46,453 bases of DNA from Rikenellaceae bacterium DTU001. GTDB taxonomy: Bacteria; Bacteroidota; Bacteroidia; Bacteroidales; DTU049. The stretch lies in assembly GCA_001512885.1 (NCBI GenBank), contig LFSZ01000107.1, forward strand, positions 1 to 46,453, given 5' to 3'. A program made the position numbers and the translations under genes. A model generated the notes under the pieces. That model was not told where the DNA came from and did not search any database. It worked only from the letters and a program-made list of their open reading frames with translations. Shown here piece after piece: positions 1-10,630 of the stretch. The stretch's first letter is position 1. Every line of letters begins with the position of its first letter.

Positions 1-48
1 AAAGCAAATAATATTTTTGATCCTTCTAAAGCTACTGTAATGAAATAG
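1..48 (+). CDS. 3' end of an upstream CDS, truncated by the window (…KANNIFDPSKATVMK*)
   Basis: Open frame 1 from base 1 to TAG at 46-48; too short to identify. Confidence 0.4.
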   Translation, partial: KANNIFDPSKATVMK

Positions 49-70
49 ATTGTAATCATTAATAAAAAAA

Positions 71-105
71 TAAGGCTACTGTAAAAAGTTTTTACAGTAG
101 CCTTA
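71..105. terminator. Strong hairpin, probable intrinsic (possibly bidirectional) terminator
   Basis: Perfect inverted repeat TAAGGCTACTGTAAAAA-G-TTTTTACAGTAGCCTTA; A-rich flank on the left gives a U-tract for minus-strand transcripts. Confidence 0.75.
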
Positions 106-440
106 ACTTTTAAAGCTCTTTCACACCAAAACTAAACAAAATAAATTTTTAAAAATTAGAAATATTTATTTTTCTTATAATATCATTATTTTTTTGTAAC
201 GATCTAAAATTTTATTGCCCACAATAAACGTTATAGAACCAAAGTTTATTAATAAATTTGCTTATATTTAATAACTAAATATATGTATATTGTGCTTTAT
301 GTCTACATCTATGTATAATATGGCTATAATAAAATATAATCTATCTAAATCATAGTAATTGATGAAAATTTAAATTTATTTTTAATTTGTAAAAAATTGA
401 TTATCTTTACAAAAAACAAAATATAAAAATAAGGATTGTA

Positions 441-2669
441 ATGAATGCTGAAACTATTGGAACAAGCAATATTACGAGAGAAGAGATTTATTATATACTA
501 AAGTCTGTCTTTGGTTATGATAATTTCAAACTATATCAAGAGCAAATTATCTGTAGTCTACTCGCGGGTAGAGATACATTTGTAGTGATGCCTACAGGAG
601 GAGGGAAATCTCTAACATATCAATTACCTGCACTTTTGTGTGATGGTACAGCGATCATTATTTCACCATTATTAGCCTTGATGAAAAATCAAGTAGACAT
701 TATTAGAAATATACATACAGATGACAAAGTAGCTCATATGCTAAATAGTACTCTGCCTCGTAGAGAGCTAAAACAAATTTTTGATGATTTAGCAAATGGC
801 AAAACAAAAATGCTTTTTATAGCTCCAGAGTCTTTAAAAAAAGAATCATATATAGATTTTTTTAAAAATTTAAAAATTTCTTTTTATGCTGTAGATGAGG
901 CGCATTGTATTTCTGAATGGGGACACGACTTTAGACCAGAGTATCGTATGATTAGACCTATGATAGAATCTATTGGGCAAGATGTGCCAGTAATATCACT
1001 AACTGCTACAGCTACTCCTAAGGTGCAAGAAGATATCATTAAAAATTTAAAATTGAAGAATCCCAATATTTTTATTTCTAGTTTTAATAGACCAAATCTT
1101 TATTATGAAGTAAGGCCTAAAACTAAAAATATTAACAAGGAATTGATACAAATAATAAGAGAAAGGGAAGGGAAAAGCGGCATAATTTACTGTATGATGA
1201 GGAAAACTACTGAAAAAATTGCAGAATTTTTACAAGCTAATGGTTTCAATGCCTTACCCTATCATGCTGGTCTCAGTGGTGCTATTAGACGACAAACTCA
1301 GGATCTTTTTCTCAGACAAGAGATAGATATTATTGTAGCTACTATTGCTTTTGGTATGGGAATTGATAAGCCAGATATTAGATACGTAATACATTATGAT
1401 ATGCCTAAAAGTTTAGAGGCTTATTATCAAGAGACAGGTCGTGCCGGTAGAGACGGTGGAGAAGGTGACTGCATCGCTTTCTATAACGAGGATGATCTAA
1501 TTAGATTTGATAAGATGGAACAGAACAATCGTGGTGTAGCAGAAAAAGAAATTGCAGGTCTCATAATGTATGAAACTATCTCCTATGCTGAAAGTACTAT
1601 CTGTAGACGCAAATTACTTTTACACTATTTCGGTGAAGATTACACAGAAGATAATTGTCACTGTTGTGATAATTGTTTATATCCTAAAATGCAATTTGAT
1701 GCTAAAAATGAAGTTTTGACAGTTTTAAATGTTATAGATGAAACTAAAGAACTATATAAAGCTAAAATGATTGTTAAAATACTATTAGGTAAAGAAAAAG
1801 ATAAAGCTACTTTAAAACAATTTAAAGCTGAAAAACTTAAAAGTTATGGTGCTGGTGCTGATTATGATGAAAAATTTTGGAATTCAATTATTAGACAAAT
1901 ATTAATTTTGAATTTTTTAGAGAAAGATATCAATAATTATGGTGTCTTAAAAATAACAGAAAAAGGAAGAGAATTTTTAACAAAACCGAAAAGTATTATG
2001 CTAACAAGAGATAGAGACTTTTCAGAAGGTAATGAAGAATTAGATGATGAAATAAAAATGAAAGGTGGGTCCGGAGCAGATGCTATTTTGCTCAAAATGT
2101 TAAAAGACCTTCGCAATAAGATTGCAAAGCAACATAATCTACCACCTTTTGTCATCTTTCAAGATCCTTCATTAGAAGAAATGACCATTCAATATCCTAT
2201 TACATTAGATGAGTTGCAAAATATTACTGGCGTTGGTGTCGGTAAAGCTCAAAAGTATGGTCAACCATTTGTAGACCTTATAAAACGCTATGTAGAAGAA
2301 AATGAAATAGAACGTCCTAATGATATTATAATTCGCACCTCCCCTAATGCTTCAAATTTAAAAATTTTTATTATTCAAAGTATTGATCGCAAAATACCAC
2401 TAGATGAAATAGCATATGCTAAAAATCTAAATTTTGATGAACTACTAGATCAAATAGACAAAATAGTAGCAAGTGGTATTCGTATTGATATTGATTACTT
2501 CATAGACGATGTCATAGATCCTTATCATCAAGAAGAAATATATGAGTACTTTAGATCTGCTAGCACAGATGACATTAAACAAGCATTAGAAGAATTAGGT
2601 GAAAATGAATACTCAGAAGAGGAAGTACGTTTAATGCGTATTAAATTTATTTCTGAAATGGGTAATTAA
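441..2669 (+). CDS. recQ: ATP-dependent DNA helicase RecQ
   Basis: MPTGGGKS Walker A, DEAHCISEWGHDFRP, QETGRAGRDG, Cys-rich zinc site (CRRKLLLHYF…CHCCDNC), HRDC-like region. Confidence 0.95.
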   Translation: MNAETIGTSNITREEIYYILKSVFGYDNFKLYQEQIICSLLAGRDTFVVMPTGGGKSLTYQLPALLCDGTAIIISPLLALMKNQVDIIRNIHTDDKVAHMLNSTLPRRELKQIFDDLANGKTKMLFIAPESLKKESYIDFFKNLKISFYAVDEAHCISEWGHDFRPEYRMIRPMIESIGQDVPVISLTATATPKVQEDIIKNLKLKNPNIFISSFNRPNLYYEVRPKTKNINKELIQIIREREGKSGIIYCMMRKTTEKIAEFLQANGFNALPYHAGLSGAIRRQTQDLFLRQEIDIIVATIAFGMGIDKPDIRYVIHYDMPKSLEAYYQETGRAGRDGGEGDCIAFYNEDDLIRFDKMEQNNRGVAEKEIAGLIMYETISYAESTICRRKLLLHYFGEDYTEDNCHCCDNCLYPKMQFDAKNEVLTVLNVIDETKELYKAKMIVKILLGKEKDKATLKQFKAEKLKSYGAGADYDEKFWNSIIRQILILNFLEKDINNYGVLKITEKGREFLTKPKSIMLTRDRDFSEGNEELDDEIKMKGGSGADAILLKMLKDLRNKIAKQHNLPPFVIFQDPSLEEMTIQYPITLDELQNITGVGVGKAQKYGQPFVDLIKRYVEENEIERPNDIIIRTSPNASNLKIFIIQSIDRKIPLDEIAYAKNLNFDELLDQIDKIVASGIRIDIDYFIDDVIDPYHQEEIYEYFRSASTDDIKQALEELGENEYSEEEVRLMRIKFISEMGN

Positions 2670-2710
2670 AATAAAAATGACTTTTTAACGTTTTAAAAAA
2701 TAAATTAATT

Positions 2711-3391
2711 ATGGAAGAAGAAAAAAATTTAGATCCGAATTATGAATCATCTACACCATCTGAAAGTATAGATAGTAATTTAACAAACAACAATGCATAT
2801 ACTAAAAAATATAATAATTTTTTTATATGGTGGTGCGTTATACTTTCTATATTGGTATTATTTTTGTTGATTATTCAATTTGTCCCTACTAAAAAAATAT
2901 CAGCCCCTGTATCTACTGGTTATGTAAATGGCAAAATAGCACATATAAATATAGATACTATTATGACTAAATATCCCTTAGTGGATACCCTACAAAATAG
3001 ATTACAAAGACAAATTACTTCTTTGGAAACAGATCTAATAAATAGGCAAAGTAGACTTCAAAAAAACATGGAGGCATATCAAAAAGATATTCAGGCAGGT
3101 AAAATAATTACCAAAGATGAGGCTGGTAGACGAGAAGAACAACTCGTAAAAGAACAACAACAACTCATGTCTATCAGAGATCAATATGATATTCAAATTC
3201 AAAATTTACAAATGACTATGCAATCTGAAATTTTAGACAGTATCAAAAATGCTATAAAATACTTACCTGCAGAATTGGAATTTGATTATGTACTCGGTTA
3301 TTCACATGAAGGTGCTATTTTTTATGCTAATCCTAGTTTAGATATTACTAATGAAGTATTAAAAATTTTAAATAAAAGACTGAAAAAATGA
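2711..3391 (+). CDS. OmpH/Skp-like periplasmic chaperone family protein with N-terminal TM anchor
   Basis: TM helix followed by IAHINIDTIMTKYP and a coiled-coil region, typical of the OmpH family. Confidence 0.75.
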   Translation: MEEEKNLDPNYESSTPSESIDSNLTNNNAYTKKYNNFFIWWCVILSILVLFLLIIQFVPTKKISAPVSTGYVNGKIAHINIDTIMTKYPLVDTLQNRLQRQITSLETDLINRQSRLQKNMEAYQKDIQAGKIITKDEAGRREEQLVKEQQQLMSIRDQYDIQIQNLQMTMQSEILDSIKNAIKYLPAELEFDYVLGYSHEGAIFYANPSLDITNEVLKILNKRLKK

Positions 3392-3810
3392 AAATATTAA
3401 CAAAATTTATTTTTGTTTTTATTACTATAATCTCTTTTACTGGATGTAAAAAAGATTTAACCCAAGTAATTGAAGAGTTTTACCCTGATGGTAATCCTAA
3501 AATTGTGTATTATTTAGATAAAAATAATAATAAAGTAAAAGTAGAAGAATACTATCCTAATGGTAAACTAAAATATGTAGGTGGGTTAAATAACGGCTTG
3601 AGACATGGTATATGGAAATATTATCACCCAAACGGAAAACTATGGTCTGAAGGCGAATATAATAATGGGACACGTGAAGGAAAAAGTCTGGTTTACTTTG
3701 AAAATGGCAATCTACGCATAAAAGGCAGCTATAAAGGGGGTAAGCCATATGGCAAATGGTATTTTTATGATGAAAATGGTAAATTAATTGAAACGAAAGA
3801 TTTCCATTAA
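3388..3810 (+). CDS. MORN-repeat (YwqK-like) putative lipoprotein
   Basis: Repeated YYPNGKLKY…G…HGIWKYYHPNGKLWSEGEY units; signal peptide with SFTGC lipobox; ATGA overlap with upstream gene. Confidence 0.8.
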   Translation: MKILTKFIFVFITIISFTGCKKDLTQVIEEFYPDGNPKIVYYLDKNNNKVKVEEYYPNGKLKYVGGLNNGLRHGIWKYYHPNGKLWSEGEYNNGTREGKSLVYFENGNLRIKGSYKGGKPYGKWYFYDENGKLIETKDFH

Positions 3811-3824
3811 TACTATAAACATTA

Positions 3825-4406
3825 ATGAGAGATAATGTATTTCTATTAGTAGGTCTAGGTAATATAGGTTATGAATACGAGCACACTAGACATAATGTAG
3901 GTTTTGATGTATTAGATTATTTTGTAAAAAAATATTCCTCAGCTTTTAAGCAAGATAGATATGCATATAGAGCTGATATAAAGATAAAAAATAAATTTTT
4001 TATTTGTATAAAACCCACTACATATATGAATCTAAGTGGTAGAGCAGTTGATTATTGGGTAAAAATGCTTGAAATACCTCTAGATAATACAATGATTATT
4101 TTGGATGATATAGAATTACCGTTAGGTAAAATACGTATCAAAGCTAAGGGCAGTGCGGGCTCTCACAAGGGCTTAGCTAACATAATTGATGTTTTGCATA
4201 CTACGCAAATCCCACGAATGCGCATTGGTATTGATGATAAATTCACTCCAGGTAAACAAATAGATTATGTTTTAGAAAAATGGCCCCTTAGAGAATGGGA
4301 AATAATTAATAAGGTTTTTCCTATAGCTTCTGATGCTATTTATACATGGGCATTCGAAGGAATCGATAAAGCTATGAATGAATATAACAATTTAGTGATT
4401 ACTTGA
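3825..4406 (+). CDS. pth: Peptidyl-tRNA hydrolase
   Basis: LLVGLGNIGYEYEHTRHNVGFDVLD, KPTTYMNLSGRAV, GSAGSHKGLANI. Confidence 0.95.
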   Translation: MRDNVFLLVGLGNIGYEYEHTRHNVGFDVLDYFVKKYSSAFKQDRYAYRADIKIKNKFFICIKPTTYMNLSGRAVDYWVKMLEIPLDNTMIILDDIELPLGKIRIKAKGSAGSHKGLANIIDVLHTTQIPRMRIGIDDKFTPGKQIDYVLEKWPLREWEIINKVFPIASDAIYTWAFEGIDKAMNEYNNLVIT

Positions 4407-4466
4407 TTGTTAATTCTTATTTATGGAATATTAATTTAATAAATTTATACTAAAAACACTGTACAT

Positions 4467-5852
4467 ATGGCTAAAATGTTAGATCTAACAAAAGGTGACG
4501 AACGAAAAACGATAGTAAAATATGCGGTACCACTCATCGTAGGTAGTGTATTACAAAATTTGTATTCACTAATAAATAGTGTAATAGTAGGTAATTATTT
4601 GGGTAAAGAAGCCTTGGCGGCAGTAGGTATATCTTTTCCTATTATTTTTGCTGTGACATCATTGATTATTGGTTTTACTATTGGATTGTCTATTGTTATT
4701 GGTCAATATTTTGGTAGTAAACAATATGATAATTTGAAAAAAAGTATTAGCACTAGTTATATATCTTTAGTAGTTTTTGCTATAATAATGACTACGTTTT
4801 CTATATTAACAGGTAAATATTTATTAAAATTATTAGGAGCTCAAGAAGATATTATAGCCCAAGCCACATCGTATTTTAATGTATTTTGTTTGGGATTTCT
4901 TTTTGCCTTTCCATTTAATGCAACTAATGCGGTTTTGCGTGGTATAGGAGATTCTATAACACCTGTTTATTTCTTAGTATTTAGTATTGTGGTCAATTTT
5001 GTACTCAATTATGTTTTTGTTGTTGTTTTAAATTATGGGCTAACTTCTACGGCTTGGGCAAGTGTGATAGGACAGATTTTAGCTCTAATCTTAATGATAG
5101 TTTATATAAACAAAAAGCACCCTTTCATTTCTATCAAATTAAAAGAAATGAAGTTTGATTCGAAAATTTTCAAATATATTATGAAAATTAGCTTGCCAAG
5201 TGGTATTCAACAATTTGTAATTGCTATTAATGCTGTGGTTTTGATGAGCTTAGTTGCATCTTTTGGTACTGATGCTATAGCTGGTTATTCAGTAGCTACT
5301 AGGATAGATGCTATAGCTAGTATACCAGCATTTATATTTTCATCGGCGTTAGCCAATTTTGTAGCACAGAATGCAGGGGCATTAGAATTTAAAAGAATAA
5401 AAAACGGCTTAAAAGCTACTTTACGCATAACAGTTTCTATGACTATTATTATTTCTGTTTTGATTATTATTTTTAGTAAAACTATCATGAGCTTATTTAC
5501 CAAAGATATAGCTGTAATAGAAATAGGTAGTGAGTATTTGAGAACGCTTAATTACTTTTATGTATTATATGCAATGATGTTTGCTTATCAATCAGTATTC
5601 AGAGGTAGCGGAGATACCATGATAAGTATGTTGATCACATTAGCTGCTATTTGGATAGTACGCATTCCCTTTTCGTATATGCTATCGAAGCATTTAGGTA
5701 CACTAGGTATTTGGTTAGGAATACCTATAGGATGGTTTGTTGGTTTGATACTTTCGTACTCATACTATAAATCGCGTAGATGGGAATTGAAATTTGTCAT
5801 GCAGATGAGAACTAGACATACTCCACCTCCAGAGATAGCTGATAATATTTGA
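4467..5852 (+). CDS. MATE family efflux transporter
   Basis: Polytopic ~461 aa protein; N-terminal PLIVGSVLQNLYSLINSVIVGNYLGKEALAAVG signature. Confidence 0.9.
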   Translation: MAKMLDLTKGDERKTIVKYAVPLIVGSVLQNLYSLINSVIVGNYLGKEALAAVGISFPIIFAVTSLIIGFTIGLSIVIGQYFGSKQYDNLKKSISTSYISLVVFAIIMTTFSILTGKYLLKLLGAQEDIIAQATSYFNVFCLGFLFAFPFNATNAVLRGIGDSITPVYFLVFSIVVNFVLNYVFVVVLNYGLTSTAWASVIGQILALILMIVYINKKHPFISIKLKEMKFDSKIFKYIMKISLPSGIQQFVIAINAVVLMSLVASFGTDAIAGYSVATRIDAIASIPAFIFSSALANFVAQNAGALEFKRIKNGLKATLRITVSMTIIISVLIIIFSKTIMSLFTKDIAVIEIGSEYLRTLNYFYVLYAMMFAYQSVFRGSGDTMISMLITLAAIWIVRIPFSYMLSKHLGTLGIWLGIPIGWFVGLILSYSYYKSRRWELKFVMQMRTRHTPPPEIADNI

Positions 5853-5944
5853 GTAAAAAAGTAAGAAATAATTAAAATTTTATTCTATCAATCAATAATA
5901 TTTTTTATTTTAAATTATTTTATCTAATTTTATAAAAAAGTATA

Positions 5945-6517
5945 GTGAGTTTAAATGATTATTATAAAATATTGGGAATAGATCCTGGCTCAAATGTAAC
6001 AGGTTATGCAATTATAGGCATTGATGATGATAAATTAATAACTTTAGATATAGGATGTATATCAGTTAAAAGTGTAAAAGATCATTTTGAAAGGATAAAA
6101 TTAATTCATAGAAATGTAAAAGAATTAATTATTTCTTACAATCCAAATGTTTTAGCAATAGAAGCTCCATATTATGGTAAAAATGTACAATCTATGTTAA
6201 AGTTAGGACGTGCTCAAGGAGTAGTAATAGCTGCAGCATTAGAGTATGGTATAGATGTATATGAATATGCACCTCGTAGAGTGAAAATCTCTGTTACTGG
6301 CAATGGTAGAGCCTCAAAAGAACAAGTAGCAGGTATGGTAAATAATATTTTAAAATTAGAAAATAATTCTTTATCTTTTGATGCTACTGATGCCGCTGCC
6401 ATCGCACTCTGTCATTATTATTCTACATATTCGTCTATTATACCTGAAAACATGATGAATGGTAAAAAAAATAAATGGTTAAAATTTATTGAAGAAAATC
6501 CTGATAGAATTATTTAA
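5945..6517 (+). CDS. ruvC: Crossover junction endodeoxyribonuclease RuvC (GTG start)
   Basis: ILGIDPGSNVTGYAII, LAIEAPYYGKNVQSMLKLGRAQGV, DATDAAAIALCH. Confidence 0.93.
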   Translation: MSLNDYYKILGIDPGSNVTGYAIIGIDDDKLITLDIGCISVKSVKDHFERIKLIHRNVKELIISYNPNVLAIEAPYYGKNVQSMLKLGRAQGVVIAAALEYGIDVYEYAPRRVKISVTGNGRASKEQVAGMVNNILKLENNSLSFDATDAAAIALCHYYSTYSSIIPENMMNGKKNKWLKFIEENPDRII

Positions 6518-6541
6518 TACAATAGCAATAAATACAAAAAT

Positions 6542-7126
6542 ATGAAAGAAACAATCAAAAATTTAGTAAAAGCTTTTATAGGCGAAAGTCAGGCAAGAAA
6601 TCGTTATACTTTTTATGCAAAAATAGCTAAAAATGAAGGTTATGAGCAAATAAGTGAGATTTTTACTATGACTGCTGATAATGAAAGAGAACATGCGAGT
6701 TGGCTTTTTAAAATGATAAATGAGCTCAAACAAGAAACTAATGAAAATATTGATGAAATTACGGTTGAAGCTAATGCTATTACAATTCTTGGCTCTACTA
6801 TTGATAATCTAAAATCTGCTATTGCAGGTGAAGAATATGAATATAATAGTATGTACCCAGAGTATGCTAATATAGCTGATAAAGAAGGTTACTCTGCTAT
6901 AGCTATTAGGCTTAGAGCTATTGCTGTAGCCGAAAAACATCATGCTGAACGTTATGCTAAAATATTGAATCAAGTAGAGGCTGGTACTTTTTTCAAAAAA
7001 GATATACCTGTGAGTTGGTTTTGTAGAGAGTGCGGTTATGTACATGTAGGCACAGAACCACCTCAAGTATGTCCAGCCTGTTCGCATCCTAGAAGTTTTT
7101 ATCAATTGAAAGTAGAAGAATATTAA
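6542..7126 (+). CDS. Rubrerythrin
   Basis: Ferritin-like diiron domain (GESQARNRYTFYA, EREHASW, EKHHAERY) plus C-terminal rubredoxin site CRECGY…CPACSHP. Confidence 0.95.
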   Translation: MKETIKNLVKAFIGESQARNRYTFYAKIAKNEGYEQISEIFTMTADNEREHASWLFKMINELKQETNENIDEITVEANAITILGSTIDNLKSAIAGEEYEYNSMYPEYANIADKEGYSAIAIRLRAIAVAEKHHAERYAKILNQVEAGTFFKKDIPVSWFCRECGYVHVGTEPPQVCPACSHPRSFYQLKVEEY

Positions 7127-7245
7127 AAAAAAACAGTTGTTCTATTTTTTATATTGAGTGCATTAATAACATTTCAATGCTCTGAATTGCCTAGGTAAGC
7201 TTTTGACTGAGTTTGTAAGAGTTATAGCATAAGACACTTATACGA

Positions 7246-8508
7246 TCAAACAATCTCATTATGATACATATCTAGATTGATAAATGTAGCTAATAATAAA
7301 GTAAATGCCCAGTAGGATGATCCGCCGTAGCTCAGAAAGGGAAGTGGAATACCGATGACTGGTATCAAACCGACAGTCATACCAATATTAATAACAATGT
7401 GAGTGAAAAAAATTGATGCTATGGCATAGCCATATACTCTAGAAAAAATAGATCTTTGTCTTTCGGCTAAAATAATTATACGCAATAAAAAAAATAAATA
7501 AAGAGCTATCACAACAAAAGCACCGACAAAGCCCCATTCTTCACCAATAGCGCAAAAAATAAAATCGGTAGTTTGCTCAGGGACAAATTTCATTTGTGTT
7601 TGTGTGCCTTGCAAAAAACCTTTACCTGTAAATCCACCAGAACCTATTGCTATCATAGATTGTCGCAAATTCCATGATGCCCCCTTGGGATCATCTTTGA
7701 GCCCTAGCATTACCTCTATTCGCTCTTGATGGTGTGGCATTAGCATATTATAGAAATAATTAACACCAATTATTAAAACTATACTTAATACATAAACCTG
7801 AACAAATTTTATTATAATATTTTTTTTCTTTCTAAAAATAAATATTAATGCCAAGGTTAAACCAGTTAAAATCAATAAAAATGTAAATTGTTTAACTAAA
7901 AATGAAAGGATAAAAACTATAATAAACCAAAAACCAATAAAAATAACATATGTAGGTAATCCTTCGCGATAGAGAGCAAAGATAAAAGCAAAAAATACTA
8001 GCATAGTGCCTACATCTTTTTGAAAAAAAACAAGTAGGATCGGTATAAATATTACAAGCAATACTTTTCTAATAGTATTATTTATATTTATTTTAGCATC
8101 TGGATAGCTCCATATCTTAGATATTAATAATGCCGTAGTATATTTAGCAAATTCGGATGGTTGTAGTCTGATACCTTTGCCTAGATCTAACCAGGCTTTA
8201 TTGCCCCCTACAATAGCTCCTATGACTAAAACTAAAAAAAGTAATAATATTACAATAGCATAAAATATCTCGGCAGCATTAGAAAATAAATGTGGATTAG
8301 AATAAATAATTAATATAAATAAAATCCATCCCGTTAATATCCATACAAATTGCTTTACATGTACATATTGAAATGAAAAACTAAAAAAACTGATACCATC
8401 TTGATAAGAAGCTGAATAAATATTTACTAATCCAATGATAGATAAGATAAGATATATAAAAATTAAAGTAAAGTCTGGAGGGAAACGTCTTTTAATATTT
8501 TTTTGCAT
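7246..8508 (-). CDS. rodA: Rod-shape-determining protein RodA (SEDS family)
   Basis: Polytopic; LQPSEFAKY, FIFCAIGEEWGFVG, GIPLPFLSYGGSS. Confidence 0.93.
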   Translation of the reverse strand: MQKNIKRRFPPDFTLIFIYLILSIIGLVNIYSASYQDGISFFSFSFQYVHVKQFVWILTGWILFILIIYSNPHLFSNAAEIFYAIVILLLFLVLVIGAIVGGNKAWLDLGKGIRLQPSEFAKYTTALLISKIWSYPDAKININNTIRKVLLVIFIPILLVFFQKDVGTMLVFFAFIFALYREGLPTYVIFIGFWFIIVFILSFLVKQFTFLLILTGLTLALIFIFRKKKNIIIKFVQVYVLSIVLIIGVNYFYNMLMPHHQERIEVMLGLKDDPKGASWNLRQSMIAIGSGGFTGKGFLQGTQTQMKFVPEQTTDFIFCAIGEEWGFVGAFVVIALYLFFLLRIIILAERQRSIFSRVYGYAIASIFFTHIVINIGMTVGLIPVIGIPLPFLSYGGSSYWAFTLLLATFINLDMYHNEIV

Positions 8509-8665
8509 AAGTAATTTTTTAAAATCACAACTAACAACTTACAAAGTTAAATATATATAATACAAAATTCCAAATACACCATCTTTTTATTTGGTTCTGT
8601 TTTCATCTTTGTATTTTATCCCAAACTTCATTGATTTACATATAAAAGTGCAAATTTGTACTATC

Positions 8666-10630
8666 CTATTCATCTATTATATCATAATATCTCAATCGAT
8701 ACCACCCTATTTCTATATATGGTAATTTAGTTAGTTCCTTCCAATGTAAGATTTCTTTTTTATCACCAACCACAAAAGTTTGATCTTTGTTAGCTATAAC
8801 TGGATTATTCAAATAAAAGGCTGAGGATTTTACTTTATCTTGCAAATCATAGCTATTATTATTTTTACAATAATAATAATTACAAAACATGTCAATTTTT
8901 GTATTAATGTCAGGCAGCTGTGCTGAATCTGGTTTTATGATTAAATAATGAAATTTTTCTTGTTCTTTTTGACCTATAACAGCATATTTATTATTTAATA
9001 TCTCAAAAGATGGATTTTCTCTAATGCGCTTAGCTATTGAGAGATTATAGTTAATGCCAAACAAAATTACTGTAATTATCAATGATGGATATATTTTAAT
9101 ATTTTTATAATAAATCTGCAAAACTATTAAAATAATTATTATTCCAATCAAAAAAGCTGACAATGGATCTATGTATATATTTGATAAAGTAGAATATGGC
9201 AAATCAGATATAAAGCGTATAAAAAGTATAAACAACTTGACTAATAGAGCAAATATTTTTTTTATTAATAATCCAACAAAAGGAATAAATGATAAAATAA
9301 TCGCAAAAAAACCTATATATATTAGAATTGATGCCATAGGCACTGCAATTAAATTAGCTATTAAAAAATAAGTAGGAAATTGATGAAAATAATAAATAGT
9401 AAGGGGCAAGGTGCCTAATTGTGCGGCCATTGTAACTGATAAAGAGCCTATCACCCATTTTAGCCATTTTTTATTTGTTTTACAAATATTCATTAATGGT
9501 GCATTGAAAAAAAATATGCCCAATACTGCTGTAAATGAAAGCTGGAACCCCAAAGAATATAATTGTAATGGATTAGCAATTAAAATAAACAATGCAGCTG
9601 TAGCTAATGAATTGTAATTATTAACTGGTCTATTAAAAAGTACACCTATTTGTAACAATGTAAGCATAATAGCGGCTCGTACTACTGACGGCATAGCTCC
9701 TACCATTAATGTATATAGCCATAGAGTAATAAGTGCTAATGGAATTGTGATTTTGTTTCGATATTTAAAAGGAATAATGAATGATAATAATAAATATATT
9801 CCACCATAAATGATGCCTACATGTAGTCCTGATAGAGCTAATAGATGTACTACGCCTGCTTGTTGAAAGTCTTTAATTATCTCTGCATCCATAGCATCTT
9901 TATAACCTAAAAGCATTGCAGCTATTAAATTTGCTGATGCGGGATCTGATATATTAGTATATATGATTTCTACTATCTTATTGCGTACTCGAGAGAGTTG
10001 TTCTAAAAATGTACTTTCTCTAGGTAGAAGAAAAAAATCATAATCGTTTATAAAGCCTGTATGATAGACTTGCTGATTTGCTAAATACTGTGCATAGTTA
10101 AATTCATAAGGATATTTAGGTAAATTAGGTGATTGTAGTGAATTTATAAAAATTATAGAATGATCATTATCTTGCAAACTATCGATTGGTAAATTTAGAT
10201 ATATTAATACCTTACCATTAGTATTTACCCACTGAGAGTCTATTAGCATTTTTTTTAAATTTACAGTAGCTTTAGTTCTCGTCTGTGATGAGGCTTTTAT
10301 ATCTGTTATATCGCCAAAATAATATGAGGTTTTATCCAAATGATTCGCATAAAAATCTTCTTTTGTTCTTTCATCGAATGTGTAGCTTCTGAAATATCCT
10401 AATGCAATAAAAGATAAAAATATAGTGAGTGCAAGATACCAAGTATGTAATGATATTTTATTAGAATAATAAAAATAAAATCCAAATGAGAGTACTAGTA
10501 AAAACGTTGTAAGTAGTGTAACTATATAAAAAAAATTATGAGATGGTAAATGATTGTAAATAATAATACCAATAATATAAAATAATGTAATACGGACAAT
10601 AGGTGCTTTTGCCCAATTCATATAGCTCAA
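8666..10630 (-). CDS. ComEC/Rec2 family competence protein
   Basis: LLALSGLHVGIIYGG, GAMPSVVRAAIMLTL, N-terminal DUF4131-like part; no metallo-beta-lactamase HxHxDH motif seen at the C-terminus. Confidence 0.88.
   Translation of the reverse strand: MSYMNWAKAPIVRITLFYIIGIIIYNHLPSHNFFYIVTLLTTFLLVLSFGFYFYYSNKISLHTWYLALTIFLSFIALGYFRSYTFDERTKEDFYANHLDKTSYYFGDITDIKASSQTRTKATVNLKKMLIDSQWVNTNGKVLIYLNLPIDSLQDNDHSIIFINSLQSPNLPKYPYEFNYAQYLANQQVYHTGFINDYDFFLLPRESTFLEQLSRVRNKIVEIIYTNISDPASANLIAAMLLGYKDAMDAEIIKDFQQAGVVHLLALSGLHVGIIYGGIYLLLSFIIPFKYRNKITIPLALITLWLYTLMVGAMPSVVRAAIMLTLLQIGVLFNRPVNNYNSLATAALFILIANPLQLYSLGFQLSFTAVLGIFFFNAPLMNICKTNKKWLKWVIGSLSVTMAAQLGTLPLTIYYFHQFPTYFLIANLIAVPMASILIYIGFFAIILSFIPFVGLLIKKIFALLVKLFILFIRFISDLPYSTLSNIYIDPLSAFLIGIIIILIVLQIYYKNIKIYPSLIITVILFGINYNLSIAKRIRENPSFEILNNKYAVIGQKEQEKFHYLIIKPDSAQLPDINTKIDMFCNYYYCKNNNSYDLQDKVKSSAFYLNNPVIANKDQTFVVGDKKEILHWKELTKLPYIEIGWYRLRYYDIIDE

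Noticed and set aside
884-1066. Small minus-strand ORFs inside recQ (also 1937-2155)
   Set aside because: Shadow ORFs opposite strongly conserved helicase motifs.
3557-3748. Repetitive DNA in the MORN-repeat gene considered as a tandem repeat element
   Set aside because: Repeats are explained by the protein-level NGKLK/YWK MORN units, not by DNA-level repetition.
6809-7105. 98-aa ORF antisense to rubrerythrin
   Set aside because: Shadow ORF; the plus-strand rubrerythrin is unambiguous.
8666-10630. ComEC lacking a C-terminal metallo-beta-lactamase domain considered as truncated
   Set aside because: Bacteroidota ComEC proteins commonly lack this domain; the ORF is full length with a natural stop.
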